A DNA stretch of 64,000 nucleotides from Streptomyces aurantiacus JA 4570 (GTDB lineage Bacteria; Actinomycetota; Actinomycetes; Streptomycetales; Streptomycetaceae), in contig NZ_AOPZ01000019.1 in NCBI RefSeq assembly GCF_000414115.1, positions 1 through 64,000 on the forward strand, given 5' to 3'. Shown piece by piece: positions 26,224 to 34,897 of the stretch. The notes under the pieces are model-generated. The model worked only from the letters and a program-made list of their open reading frames with translations, was not told the origin of the DNA and made no database searches. Made by a program: the position numbers and the translations under genes. Numbering within the stretch: the stretch's first letter is position 1; every line of letters begins with the position of its first letter.

Positions 26224-26928
26224 CTACTTCGACGGCCGGATCCCGAGCGGGCCCGCGATCTCCTCCGCCATGACCTGGCCCGCCACCTCCGCGAGGGCGT
26301 CGTCCGAGAGGTCCTCGTCCGTGTCCAGGCCGTCGAGGTCCTCCAGCGGCTGGTTCAGACGGACGTGGGCGACCAGCGACTGCAGGGCGCGCAGGGCCGC
26401 GGAGGCGGTGGAGCCCCAGTTGGAGAAGTACGAGAACTGCCACCACCACAGGGCCTCCGTGGTGCGGCCCTCGCGGTAGTGGGCGAGGCCGTGGCGGAGG
26501 TCGGTGACGACGTCCGCGAGGTCGTCGGAGATGCGGCAGGCGACGGGCGCCTTGCGCGGCTCGTACGGATCGAAGACCTCGGAGTAGACGTCGATCGGGT
26601 CCAGGAGGACCGCGAGGCTCTCGCGGAGGTCGTCGGCGTCCGCCTCCGGGCCCAGGTCCGGCTCGTAGCGCTCGTCGGGGACGATGTCCTCGTGCGCGCC
26701 GAGACGGCCGCCGGCGAGCAGCAGCTGGGAGACCTCCAGGAGGAGGAAGGGAACCGCCGAATCCGGCTCGTCGCCCTTCGCGACCTCCGCCACGGCCACG
26801 ATGAAGCTCTCGATCTGGTCCGAGATCTGGACCGCGAAGCTGTCGGGGTCCTGGGTCGTGGCGTGCAGCAGCTTGGGCTGGGGCGCCTCGGCTGACAGAG
26901 GCATCGGTGCCTCGGGTGACTTAGACAT
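26224..26928 (-). CDS. DUF5063 family protein
   Basis: A 234-residue cytoplasmic protein of the DUF5063 family, conserved next to recR in Streptomyces, with unknown function. The domain covers most of the length: [20 protein letters not shown], the central acidic [20 protein letters not shown], and [20 protein letters not shown] with [12 protein letters not shown]. It is largely helical. Its start overlaps the recR stop by eight bases, so the two are co-translated. A second ATG eight codons in (MPLSAEAP) is possible. Confidence 0.85.
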   Translation of the reverse strand: MSKSPEAPMPLSAEAPQPKLLHATTQDPDSFAVQISDQIESFIVAVAEVAKGDEPDSAVPFLLLEVSQLLLAGGRLGAHEDIVPDERYEPDLGPEADADDLRESLAVLLDPIDVYSEVFDPYEPRKAPVACRISDDLADVVTDLRHGLAHYREGRTTEALWWWQFSYFSNWGSTASAALRALQSLVAHVRLNQPLEDLDGLDTDEDLSDDALAEVAGQVMAEEIAGPLGIRPSK

Positions 26929-27520
26929 CTAGGAGTCGTCTCCCCTCGAAAGCGCGGCCCAGGGTGACCTCGTCCGCGTATTCCAGATCTCCCCCGACAG
27001 GGAGCCCGCTGGCCAGGCGGGTGACTTTCAGGCCCATGGGCTTGATCATGCGCGCGAGGTACGTCGCCGTCGCCTCGCCCTCCAGGTTCGGGTCGGTGGC
27101 CAGGATCAGCTCCGTGACCGTGCCGTCGGCGAGCCTCGCGAGGAGTTCCCGTATGCGCAGATCGTCCGGGCCCACGCCCTCGATCGGGCTGATCGCGCCG
27201 CCCAGGACGTGATACCGGCCGCGGAACTCGCGGGTCCGCTCGATCGCGACCACGTCCTTGGGCTCCTCGACCACACAGATCACCGAGGGGTCGCGGCGCG
27301 GGTCGCGGCAGATGTTGCACAGCTCTTCCTGCGCGACGTTCCCGCAGGTCGCGCAGAAGCGGACCTTGTCCTTGACCTCGAGGAGGGCGTGCGCGAGCCG
27401 GCGGACGTCCGTGGGCTCGGCCTGGAGGATGTGGAAGGCGATCCGCTGCGCGCTCTTGGGACCGACGCCGGGCAGCCTGCCCAGTTCGTCGATGAGGTCC
27501 TGGACCACGCCTTCGTACAC
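26921..27520 (-). CDS. recR: Recombination mediator RecR
   Basis: RecR works with RecO (and RecF) to load RecA at gapped DNA. 199 residues, the normal length. Visible are the HhH segment [20 protein letters not shown], the zinc finger CATCGN-x-CNIC (residues about 56-71), and the TOPRIM domain ([37 protein letters not shown]). The middle gene of ybaB-recR-DUF5063, all leftward, the usual bacterial pairing with ybaB upstream. Confidence 0.96.
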   Translation of the reverse strand: MYEGVVQDLIDELGRLPGVGPKSAQRIAFHILQAEPTDVRRLAHALLEVKDKVRFCATCGNVAQEELCNICRDPRRDPSVICVVEEPKDVVAIERTREFRGRYHVLGGAISPIEGVGPDDLRIRELLARLADGTVTELILATDPNLEGEATATYLARMIKPMGLKVTRLASGLPVGGDLEYADEVTLGRAFEGRRLLDV

Positions 27521-27628
27521 GGAGTGCCTTTCCTGATCCTGAAGTTCTGCGGAGCGCGGTTCCGGGGTCGGGGTCCGCGGCTCCGAGGGTGCCGAGTTTC
27601 TACGTACGGTAGTTGGCCCGGAGGTTTC

Positions 27629-27970
27629 TTAGAAGGGAAGCCCCGGGATGCCGCCGCCGCCCAGGCCCTGGGCGAGCGGGCCCAGCTTCTGCTGCTGGAG
27701 CGCCTGGGCGTTCTCGTTCGCCGCCTGCACGGCCGCGACCACCAGGTCCGCCAGGGTCTCCGTGTCCTCGGGGTCGACCGCCTTGGGGTCGATCACGAGG
27801 CCGCGCAGCTCGCCGGAGCCGGTGACCGTCGCCTTGACGAGGCCGCCGCCCGCCTGCCCCTCGACCTCCGTCCGCGCCAGCTCCTCCTGCGCCGCGGCGA
27901 GGTCCTGCTGCATCTTCTGGGCCTGCTGGAGCAACTGCTGCATATTGGGCTGGCCACCACCGGGAATCAC
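27629..27970 (-). CDS. YbaB/EbfC nucleoid-associated protein
   Basis: A 113-residue DNA-binding protein of the YbaB/EbfC family. It opens with a coiled coil ([20 protein letters not shown]), then the conserved core [41 protein letters not shown] and [19 protein letters not shown]. It binds DNA as a dimer and is nearly always beside recR, as here (recR follows 108 bases downstream). The upstream gap holds a short tandem repeat. Confidence 0.93.
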   Translation of the reverse strand: MIPGGGQPNMQQLLQQAQKMQQDLAAAQEELARTEVEGQAGGGLVKATVTGSGELRGLVIDPKAVDPEDTETLADLVVAAVQAANENAQALQQQKLGPLAQGLGGGGIPGLPF

Positions 27971-27989
27971 GATCAGCTCCTGGTTCCGT

Positions 27990-28036
27990 ACGTCGGTTCT
28001 TAACGTCGGTTCTTATGGTTCGGTACGTCGTTCTTA
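27990..28036. repeat. Short tandem repeats upstream of ybaB
   Basis: ACGTCGGTTCTTA occurs at 27990-28002 and 28003-28015, and again, minus one G, at 28025-28036. The unit starts only 20 bases upstream of the ybaB start codon. The rest of the 316-base gap up to the next gene (28287) shows no coding sequence; I searched it for an SRP RNA core and found none. Repeats this close to a start may bind a regulator or shape the leader. Confidence 0.6.
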
Positions 28037-28286
28037 TGGTCCGTATGGCGGGGGTTTTCCCCTCTGGGACGAGCCTACGTGGTCAGGGGTGCGCTCGCCC
28101 CAGCACTCCCGTCGCCACTCGTTCGGGTGAGATTGCCCCGGCTCCTATACCTGATCAAGCGACCCTTCCAGGCGGAAAAGCCGCGAAAACTGCCGCATAG
28201 CCACCCATTGGGCGGTAGGACTGGTGCCGCGCAGAGGCACCATCCATTACGTTGCGTCACTTATGCGGAAGCCGAGGGAGTGCCGG

Positions 28287-29054
28287 GTGAGCCACCAGCC
28301 GGAGATGCAGCCTGAGGGGGTGCCCCAGGGCGGGGACGCGAACGGGGACGGCGCGGGGGCGGCCGCCGGGGCGGCGCCTGGTGACCTGGTGAGCCGGTTG
28401 TTCCCGCTGGGCGACTGGGGGGAGCCCGCGGAGCGGCTCGACGAGCTGTACCGGTGGGTGGAACAGGGGGCGGTCGAGACCGCCGGGTGGTATCTGCGGG
28501 ACCGGACGCGGAAGCGGCTCGGGGCACGGCTGCTGCGGGGCGGGGCCGCGGTGGGGGCCGCGGGGGCGGGGGTGCTGCCGCTGCTCGATCTCGCCGGGGG
28601 CGTGGTGGGTGTGGCGCCGTGGGGGTTCGTTTCGCTGCTCGCCGGGGTGGCGTGCGTGGGGTGCGACCGGTTCTTCGGGCTCACCTCGGGGTGGATAAGG
28701 GATGTCGCCACCGCGCAGGCCGTGCAGCGGCGGTTGCAGGTGCTGCAGTTCGACTGGGCGTCGGAGAGCGTGCGGGAGGTGCTCGGGCCCACGGAGGGGA
28801 CCGCCAGTGAGGCGGCCGAGCGGTGCCTGGGGGTGCTGCGGCGCTTCTCCGAGGACGTGACGGAGCTGGTTCGGGCCGAGACGGCCGACTGGATGGTGGA
28901 GTTCCGGGCGGGGGCCGGGGCGCTGGTGATGCAGGCGGCGGTGCCTGGCGGTGCGCCTGGGCACGGGCGGGAGGGCGGGGGCCCCGGGCGGTTTCCGTTG
29001 CCGCCCGGGGCGCGGCCCAACATGCCTCGGCAGCGGCCGCCCGAGCCCCGGTAG
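28287..29054 (+). CDS. SLATT-like two-helix membrane protein
   Basis: A 255-residue protein. After a Gly/Ala-rich disordered N-terminus, RLDELYRWVEQGAVETAGWYLRDR leads into two membrane helices (GAAVGAAGAGVLPLLDLAGG; PWGFVSLLAGVACVGCDRFFG) and then a long helical region (AVQRRLQVLQFDWAS to DVTELVRAETADWMVEFR). This layout fits the SLATT (SMODS/SLOG-associating 2TM) family, thought to act as membrane-perturbing effectors in nucleotide-signalling conflict systems. No SMODS or SLOG partner is nearby. GTG at 28287 has GAGGGAG six bases upstream, so the upstream ATG at 28263 is rejected. The C-terminus is Pro/Gly-rich. Confidence 0.62.
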   Translation: MSHQPEMQPEGVPQGGDANGDGAGAAAGAAPGDLVSRLFPLGDWGEPAERLDELYRWVEQGAVETAGWYLRDRTRKRLGARLLRGGAAVGAAGAGVLPLLDLAGGVVGVAPWGFVSLLAGVACVGCDRFFGLTSGWIRDVATAQAVQRRLQVLQFDWASESVREVLGPTEGTASEAAERCLGVLRRFSEDVTELVRAETADWMVEFRAGAGALVMQAAVPGGAPGHGREGGGPGRFPLPPGARPNMPRQRPPEPR

Positions 29055-29060
29055 GGGGGT

Positions 29061-29140
29061 GGGCCCTGCCGGGGGCTCCCCAAGCCCGCCCCTTCCCGCC
29101 CCAGACCCCGCTCCTCAAACGCCGGAGGGGCTGAATTCAG
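29061..29140. repeat. Composite repeat, copy B (one arm plus motif)
   Basis: GGGCCCTGCCGGGGGCTCCC at 29061 continues through CCGCCCCTTCCCG to 29098, then CTCCTCAAACGCCGGAGGGG, the reverse complement of the AGCCCCTCCGGCG-TTGAGG motif, and ends at the palindrome CTGAATTCAG. Only one arm of the long palindrome is present. It lies between two convergent genes, where a bidirectional terminator would be useful. Confidence 0.7.
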
Positions 29141-29151
29141 CTCAGGTCGGC

Positions 29152-29802
29152 TCAGCTGTAGATGATCATCGAGCCCTGGGCCAGGCTTCTGGTCGTCGCC
29201 GCGTGGAGGCCCAGCCAGACGTGGCGTTCGCGGGCGAAGGGGCTCGGGTCGTGCGGGGGTGGGACGGCCGGTTCCTCCAGGGCCGTGGGGCCCTGCGGCG
29301 GCGCCGGGGGGAGCGGGGGGTTCGCCGGGTCTATGCCGATGGACGGGGCGACGAATTCCAGCTCGCGGAGGAGGGCCTGGGAGGAGCCCAGAGGGCCGCC
29401 GCCGGCGAGGAGCTCGTCGTTGGACAGCGGCGCCGGGAAGTCCACGGGGACGTACGCGCCCGCGTGGTCGTAGTGCCAGACGAGGTGTGACTGCTGGGCG
29501 GTCGAGTCGAACATCTCCAGGAGCTGTTCGTAGTCCCCGCCCAGCTCGTCGACGGGCGTGACCTCCAGGCCGCAGATCTTCAGCAGATAGGCGCGCCGCA
29601 GAAAGTGCAGCGCGTCGTAGTCGAACCCGGCGACCGGGGCCACATCCCCGGAGAGCCCCGGCATATAGGCGAACACGGGCACCGTCGGCAGTCCCGCGTC
29701 CCCCAACGCCTTGTCGTACGAGGCGAGTTCCTCGGCGAAGGGATTGTCGGGGCTGTGACACAGCACGTCGACGAGCGGGACCAGCCACAGGTCGCAGGCC
29801 AA
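29152..29802 (-). CDS. Conserved hypothetical protein
   Basis: A 216-residue cytoplasmic protein restricted to Actinobacteria as far as I recognise; no domain name is assigned. DLWLVPLVDVLCHSPDNPFA and ASYDKALGDAGLPTVPVFAY begin it; SHLVWHYDHAGAYVPVDFP is a notable aromatic/His segment, and the C-terminus is Pro-rich. TTG at 29802 is the start: AGGAG sits about seven bases upstream and no ATG or GTG is in a better place. It lies just downstream of the large glycosyltransferase gene on the same strand. Confidence 0.68.
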   Translation of the reverse strand: MACDLWLVPLVDVLCHSPDNPFAEELASYDKALGDAGLPTVPVFAYMPGLSGDVAPVAGFDYDALHFLRRAYLLKICGLEVTPVDELGGDYEQLLEMFDSTAQQSHLVWHYDHAGAYVPVDFPAPLSNDELLAGGGPLGSSQALLRELEFVAPSIGIDPANPPLPPAPPQGPTALEEPAVPPPHDPSPFARERHVWLGLHAATTRSLAQGSMIIYS

Positions 29803-29872
29803 GAAATACTCCTAGAGTCGGTGGACGCTACCGTGCGTGTTGCCCCGGCAGCGTAGTGGCACCGGGGCCCGC

Positions 29873-32311
29873 TCAGCCTCCCCCGTGCACGTCCCAGATC
29901 CACACCCCGTCTACCCACTTTGCGCGCTGTCCAAGAAGGTCGTCGACCGTGGACCGCAGCGCCGCGTCGCCCGGCTGCGGCGCGAGCACCAGGACGCCCG
30001 CGTTCCAGAACCGCAGGTCCACGCGGGCCGCGTTCCGCCAGGCGTCGGTGATCCGCACGGTCCGCCCCGTACCGCGCACGTCGCGGAGCAGGTTGGAGGT
30101 GTTGCGCGGCGAGGCGCCGTAGATGCCGATCCGGTCCGGGCCCCAGGGCCCGTTGAAGTAGCCGCCGGGCAGCCGGAATCCCAGGTCGGCGGTGGTCTGC
30201 CAGTGCAGCGCCTCGGCGTAGGCGGGGTCGGGCAGCGGCACCGGTACGAGGGTCTCGCCGGCGTCCGTGTCGACGTACCGCCGCCACGTCCCGTCGGCGA
30301 TGAACGCGGGCACCTCGGTGCGGTCCACGGCCTTCAGGGGCAGCGGGAAGAGGGGCAGGAGGGCCAGGACGACGGCCGCGAGACCGGCGTACCGGACGGG
30401 CCTCCCCCACACCGGGCGGCCCTCGGCCCCCCGCGCCGCGAGCCGCCCCACCGCGAGCGCCACCAGCATCCCCAGCGCGGGCGCGCACACCATCGCCACC
30501 CGCGACTCGATGACCGACTCGAACAGCGGCCGGTCGGAGAGCAGCGCCCACGGCCCGGAGAGCACCACGTCCGTCAGCGGGATACGGAACTTAGGGCCGA
30601 GGGACAGGAACGCCGCCGCGAGGGCCGTGAACGCCAGCGCCTTCACGACCGCGTGCCGCCACAGCCACACCACGATCAACAACGCCAGGACGACGAGCGG
30701 CCAGCCGTAGAAGGCGTTCTGCTCGGTGGGGTTCATGGACAGCGAGGACGCGGTCTCCGCGTCGCCCGCCAGGGAGCGCTCGGCGAACGACAGCAGGGCG
30801 AGCGGGCTGTTGCCCGCGTTGTCGCCGTGCAGCACGCTCTTGTAGCTCTGCGGCCCGAAGAACTGCCACCAGAGGGGGAAGGCGATGAGCGGGAGACACA
30901 CCGCCAGCGCGATGGCGATGCCGCGCGCCAGGGGCCGCCAGGCCGCCCGCGCGACATCGCGGCGCACCACCGCGTACGCCACCGTGAACAGCAGCATCCC
31001 CATCGCGGCGAGCAGCAGCGGCTCCTCGCCGAGGAAGATCTGGTACGTCGCGAAGAGCCCGAGGACCACTCCGTCCCGTACGACATGACGACCCTCGCAG
31101 AGCCGCAGGGCCCGGTCGACGATCAGCGGGATCATGAAGAGCACGATGAAGTTCGGGTGCGCGTGCGCGTGGCTGATCATCGGCGGCGCGAAGGCGGCGA
31201 GGGCGGCGCCGAGCGCTGCGGCTCCCCGGTGGCGCACGAGACGCCGGACGATCAGCCAGTACCAGGCGAAGGCCGTCGCGGCCAGGCCGCCGGTCATCGC
31301 CAGGTTGAGGCTGACGGCCGGGCCGAACAGCCAGGTGACGGGCGCGAGCGGGACGGACAGGCCGAGCATGACCGTGTTGGCCATGAGGTTCACGCCGTCC
31401 GGGGCGTTCTGCAGGTGCGTGAACAGCGGGTTCTGGAGGTGGCCCACGTTGTGGGCGGTGACCTCGAAGAACCACTCCCACTGGTTCTGGTCCTGGAGGG
31501 AGTGCGGGAGGTAGCGGTGGTCGGGGGATATCCAGCGGGCCGAGTACAGGACGGTGGCGAAGGCGAGGAAGAGCAGGGCCACGAGGAGGTCGGCGCGGCG
31601 GATCGCGCGGGCCCTGAGCGAGGTGACCTCCGCGAGTACGCGTACGTAGTCGCCCGGGCGGACCTTGGAGCCCTCCTGGTGCGACCAGCGCACCGGGACC
31701 TCCGCGACGGGCCAGCCCTCCCGCCGGAAGTGGTGCAGGATCTCGACGTCGATGCCCCAGCCGCTGAGCCGGGACGCGGCGAACGCCGCGCGGGCGCGGT
31801 CGCCGTCGAAGAGCTTGAAGCCGCACTGGGTGTCGCGGATTCCGGGGACGGCGACCGTGCGTATCAGGAAGTTGCCGCCCCGGCCGAGCAGCTCGCGAAG
31901 CCGGTGCTGGTGCACGCCGATCGTCGCGCCCGGCCGCGCCCGCGAGCCGACGGCCGCCGCGTGCCCGTCGGCGAGCGCCTTCTCCAGGGCGTCCAGCTCC
32001 TCGATCGGCGCGGCCAGGTCGGCGTCGGTGACCAGGACGCGGCGGCCGTACGAGGCGAGGACGCCCTGGCGCAGGGCGTGGCCCTTGCCGCGGTTGCGGC
32101 CGCCGCGGAGCAGCTGGACGCGGGGGTCGGCGGCGGCGGCCTCGGCGGCGATGTCCGCGGTGCGGTCGGTGGAGCCGTCGTCGACGACGATCAGCTCCCA
32201 GCTCGGCTGCTGCGAGCCCGCGTCGAGGTACGCGCGGATGGCGTCCAGGGTGGGGGCGAGGCGGCGTTCCTCGTTGTAGGCGGGGATGACGATGGTCAGG
32301 TCGACGGTCAT
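29873..32311 (-). CDS. GT2 glycosyltransferase fused to a multispan GT-C-like membrane domain
   Basis: An 812-residue fusion. Residues 1-235 are a polyprenyl-phosphate-type GT2 domain of the Dpm1/ALG5 kind: TIVIPAYNEERRLAPTLDAI, LIVVDDGSTDRTA, LVTDADLAAP and RDTQCGFKLFDGDRARAAF. The rest has about 11 membrane helices and an extracytoplasmic C-terminal domain (GGYFNGPWGPDRIGIYGASP), resembling GT-C transferases that use lipid-linked sugars. The fusion would make a polyprenyl-P-sugar and use it on the outer side of the membrane. Its ATG overlaps the GntR stop (ATGA); it has no ribosome site of its own, so it depends on coupling. The longer frame to 32470 lies inside the GntR gene. Confidence 0.8.
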   Translation of the reverse strand: MTVDLTIVIPAYNEERRLAPTLDAIRAYLDAGSQQPSWELIVVDDGSTDRTADIAAEAAAADPRVQLLRGGRNRGKGHALRQGVLASYGRRVLVTDADLAAPIEELDALEKALADGHAAAVGSRARPGATIGVHQHRLRELLGRGGNFLIRTVAVPGIRDTQCGFKLFDGDRARAAFAASRLSGWGIDVEILHHFRREGWPVAEVPVRWSHQEGSKVRPGDYVRVLAEVTSLRARAIRRADLLVALLFLAFATVLYSARWISPDHRYLPHSLQDQNQWEWFFEVTAHNVGHLQNPLFTHLQNAPDGVNLMANTVMLGLSVPLAPVTWLFGPAVSLNLAMTGGLAATAFAWYWLIVRRLVRHRGAAALGAALAAFAPPMISHAHAHPNFIVLFMIPLIVDRALRLCEGRHVVRDGVVLGLFATYQIFLGEEPLLLAAMGMLLFTVAYAVVRRDVARAAWRPLARGIAIALAVCLPLIAFPLWWQFFGPQSYKSVLHGDNAGNSPLALLSFAERSLAGDAETASSLSMNPTEQNAFYGWPLVVLALLIVVWLWRHAVVKALAFTALAAAFLSLGPKFRIPLTDVVLSGPWALLSDRPLFESVIESRVAMVCAPALGMLVALAVGRLAARGAEGRPVWGRPVRYAGLAAVVLALLPLFPLPLKAVDRTEVPAFIADGTWRRYVDTDAGETLVPVPLPDPAYAEALHWQTTADLGFRLPGGYFNGPWGPDRIGIYGASPRNTSNLLRDVRGTGRTVRITDAWRNAARVDLRFWNAGVLVLAPQPGDAALRSTVDDLLGQRAKWVDGVWIWDVHGGG

Positions 32312-33045
32312 GCGGGGGCCTGGGGCTCGGCTGTCCCGTCCTCGTCGGTCTCCTCGGCGGCGAGGGTCTCGACGAGGTTCAGGGAGTGCGCGTTGTACTC
32401 GGCGACGATCGCGTGCGCGAGGATCGCGTCGCGGCGGGTCAGGGCCTCGACCAGGTCGGTGTGCCGGCACCAGAGGCGGCCGCGCAGGCCGCCGCCGCGT
32501 TCCGCCTCGCGGCGCAGGCGCGGGACCGCGCAGGCCCAGGACTGGACGCGCAGGCGGTGCAGGAAGTCGGAGAGGTAGGCGTTGCCGAACAGGGCGCTCA
32601 GCTCGCGCCAGAAGCGCAGGTCGTAGCCGATGAGGACGGTCAGGTCGCCGGCCGCCGCCGCGCGGGCCGCCTCCTCGCCGCGGCGGCGCACGGAGACGAA
32701 GCCGGCCGCCGGTATGGAGTCGTGCGCGGACGTCGTCGCCACCTCGCGGAAGATGGCGTCCGCGATGAGGCCGCGGGCCTGGAGCATGCCGCGGTAGTCG
32801 TCGAGGGTGTGCTCGTGCACGCGGAAGCCGCGGTGCTGCGCGGAGTCCAGGAGGCCCTGGGCCGCCAGGTTCACCAGCGCCTCGCGGACCGGGGTCGCGG
32901 AGACGCCGTACTGGTCGGCTATCTCCTTCACCGTGAACTCCTGGCCCGGCACGAGGCGGCCCGCGAGGATCTCGTCGCGCAGGGCGTCGGCGATCTGCTG
33001 GCGCAGGGTGCTGCGGATGACGGCCGGGCCGTCGGGTCCGGGCAT
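32308..33045 (-). CDS. GntR family regulator (FadR/FCD-like)
   Basis: A 245-residue repressor. The N-terminal GntR winged helix is clear: LRQQIADALRDEILAGRLVP, FTVKEIADQYGVSATPVREA and LAAQGLLDSAQHRGFRV. The C-terminal helical ligand-binding domain has FCD-like features (DLRFWRELSALFGNAYLSDF; RHTDLVEALTRRDAILAHAI). Its stop overlaps the start of the big glycosyltransferase, an unusual partner for a GntR protein. GGGGAGAG precedes ATG 33045. A candidate 15-base operator lies before the neighbouring aminotransferase gene. Confidence 0.85.
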   Translation of the reverse strand: MPGPDGPAVIRSTLRQQIADALRDEILAGRLVPGQEFTVKEIADQYGVSATPVREALVNLAAQGLLDSAQHRGFRVHEHTLDDYRGMLQARGLIADAIFREVATTSAHDSIPAAGFVSVRRRGEEAARAAAAGDLTVLIGYDLRFWRELSALFGNAYLSDFLHRLRVQSWACAVPRLRREAERGGGLRGRLWCRHTDLVEALTRRDAILAHAIVAEYNAHSLNLVETLAAEETDEDGTAEPQAPA

Positions 33046-33239
33046 GGTGGCTCTCCCCCTACGCGTCTCTCTGACGTGGGTGTCTTGAGCGAACGTGGCA
33101 CGTTCTGGTCGCTCTGGGCACTTACGAGCACGTCAGACTACGCGGTCGGGGTTCCCGACCCCCGTGACCGGGGTCACGGGGGTGCGGAACCTCACGGCCG
33201 ACCCGGGGGCCCCGCAGGACCGGCCGGACGGCCCGCTCC

Positions 33240-34598
33240 TCAGGCCACGTGGGCGTCGGCGGCGTCCAGGGCCGTGTCGAGGGCCGCGAGACCGGCCTTC
33301 AGGTCGGGCTCCGTGATGTTGCACGGCGGTACGACGTGGGTGCGGTTCATGTTGATGAAGGGCCAGAGCCCGTTCGCCTTCGCGGCCGCGCCGAACGCCG
33401 CCATGGGGGCGTTGGCCTCGCCGGTCGCGTTGTAGGGGACGAGGGGTTCGCGGGTCTCGCGGTCCCGTACCAGCTCAAGGGCCCAGAACATGCCGAGCCC
33501 GCGGACCTCCCCCACGGAGGGGTGGCGCGCGGCCAGCTCGCGGAGGCCGGGCCCCACCACCTCCTCGCCCAGCCGCGCCGCGTGCTCCACGACCCCCTCG
33601 TCCGCCATGACGTTGAGCGTCGCGACGGCGGCGGCGCAGGCCAGCGGATGCCCGGAGTAGGTGAGCCCGCCCGGGTAGGGCCGCCGGGCGAAGGTCTCGG
33701 CGATGGCGCCGGAGATCGCGACGCCGCCGAGCGGCACGTACCCGGAGTTCACGCCCTTGGCGAAGGTCAGCAGGTCCGGTACGACACCCTCGTAATGGTC
33801 GACCGCGAACCACTTTCCGGTGCGGCCGAAGCCCGCCATGACCTCGTCCAGGACGAGGACGATCCCGTGCCGGTCGCACAGCTCGCGGACGCCCGCGAGG
33901 TAGCCGGGCGGCGGGGGCATGATCCCTGCGGTGCCGGGGACCGTCTCCAGGATGATCGCGGCGATCGTCCCGGGGCCCTCGAAGGCGATGGTGTCCTCCA
34001 GGTGCTGGAGGGCCCGCTCGCATTCCTGCGTCTCGTTCTCGGAGTAGAACGGCGAGCGGTACAGGAAGGGCGCCCAGAAGTGCACGACGCCCGCCGACGC
34101 GGTGTCGGACGGCCAGCGGCGCGGGTCACCGGTGAGGTTGATCGCGGCGGAGGTGGCGCCGTGGTACGAGCGGTAGGCGGAGAGCACCTTGGGGCGACCC
34201 GTGTGCAGCCGGGCCATGCGGGTGGCGTTCTCCACGGCCTCGGCGCCGCCGTTGGTGAAGAAGATCTTGTCCAGGTCGCCGGGGGTGCGCTCGGCGATGA
34301 GGCGGGCGGCCTCGCTGCGGGCCTCCAGGGCGAAGGCGGGCGCGAACGTGGTCATCGTCGCGGCCTGCTCCTGGATCGCGGCGACGACCTTCGGGTGCTG
34401 GTAGCCGATGTTCGTGAAGACGAGTCCGCTGGTGAAGTCGAGGTACCGGTTGCCCTCGTAGTCCCAGAAGTACGAGCCTTCCGCGCCGGCGACGGCGAGC
34501 GGGGCGATGAGCTCCTGGGCCGACCAGGAGTGGAACACGTGCGCGCGGTCCGCCGCGGAGACGGCTGCGCCGAGCTGCGGGTTTGGCTGAGGGGTCAT
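33240..34598 (-). CDS. Class III aminotransferase
   Basis: A 452-residue PLP-dependent omega-aminotransferase (class III). GSYFWDYEGNRYLDFTSGLV opens the fold; FFTNGGAEAVENATRMAR binds the cofactor phosphate; YRSYHGATSAA, LVLDEVMAGFGRTGKW and the PLP lysine in LTFAKGVNSGYVPLGG are intact. Substrates of the family include beta-alanine, GABA, taurine and diamines; which one applies here is not readable. The neighbouring GntR gene and an inverted repeat 17 bases upstream of the start suggest local repression. ATG 34598 has a poor ribosome site. Confidence 0.9.
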   Translation of the reverse strand: MTPQPNPQLGAAVSAADRAHVFHSWSAQELIAPLAVAGAEGSYFWDYEGNRYLDFTSGLVFTNIGYQHPKVVAAIQEQAATMTTFAPAFALEARSEAARLIAERTPGDLDKIFFTNGGAEAVENATRMARLHTGRPKVLSAYRSYHGATSAAINLTGDPRRWPSDTASAGVVHFWAPFLYRSPFYSENETQECERALQHLEDTIAFEGPGTIAAIILETVPGTAGIMPPPPGYLAGVRELCDRHGIVLVLDEVMAGFGRTGKWFAVDHYEGVVPDLLTFAKGVNSGYVPLGGVAISGAIAETFARRPYPGGLTYSGHPLACAAAVATLNVMADEGVVEHAARLGEEVVGPGLRELAARHPSVGEVRGLGMFWALELVRDRETREPLVPYNATGEANAPMAAFGAAAKANGLWPFINMNRTHVVPPCNITEPDLKAGLAALDTALDAADAHVA

Positions 34599-34614
34599 GG
34601 GGCCGAGGGTAAAT

Positions 34615-34629
34615 GTCCACTCCGTGGAC
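34615..34629. promoter_or_regulatory. Candidate operator (GTCCAC-TCC-GTGGAC)
   Basis: A perfect 6-bp inverted repeat with a 3-base centre lies 17 bases upstream of the aminotransferase start. FadR-type GntR proteins bind short palindromes of this size, and such a gene is the next one downstream on the same strand. Binding is inferred from position. Confidence 0.4.
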
Positions 34630-34897
34630 GGGCCATGGGCGTCCTGTCTGGCGGCTCGCCGGGAACGCGACATTCTGTCGGGCGTCGTCCGGCAGAGCAC
34701 CTTCCGGTGCGTTCCCATCCCCCTGCGTCACGCGTCCCGCTCCGGCGTTCCACCCGTGCTTCGTTTCGCCTGGTCAGCGGGGGAAAGTGCGTTCCGGCTT
34801 CCCATTCTGCCCGCTTTTTGTGGTGGCCGGGACCGGACGGCTCGCAGACTCAAGCCGTCCGACATACGCAGCCGCCGACAGCTCAGGGAGTCTCCCC

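Noticed and set aside
27971..28286. Possible SRP RNA (ffs) upstream of ybaB, as found near dnaX-ybaB in other bacteria
   Set aside because: The conserved SRP core (GGAAGCAGC-type loop) is not seen on either strand, and dnaX is not here.
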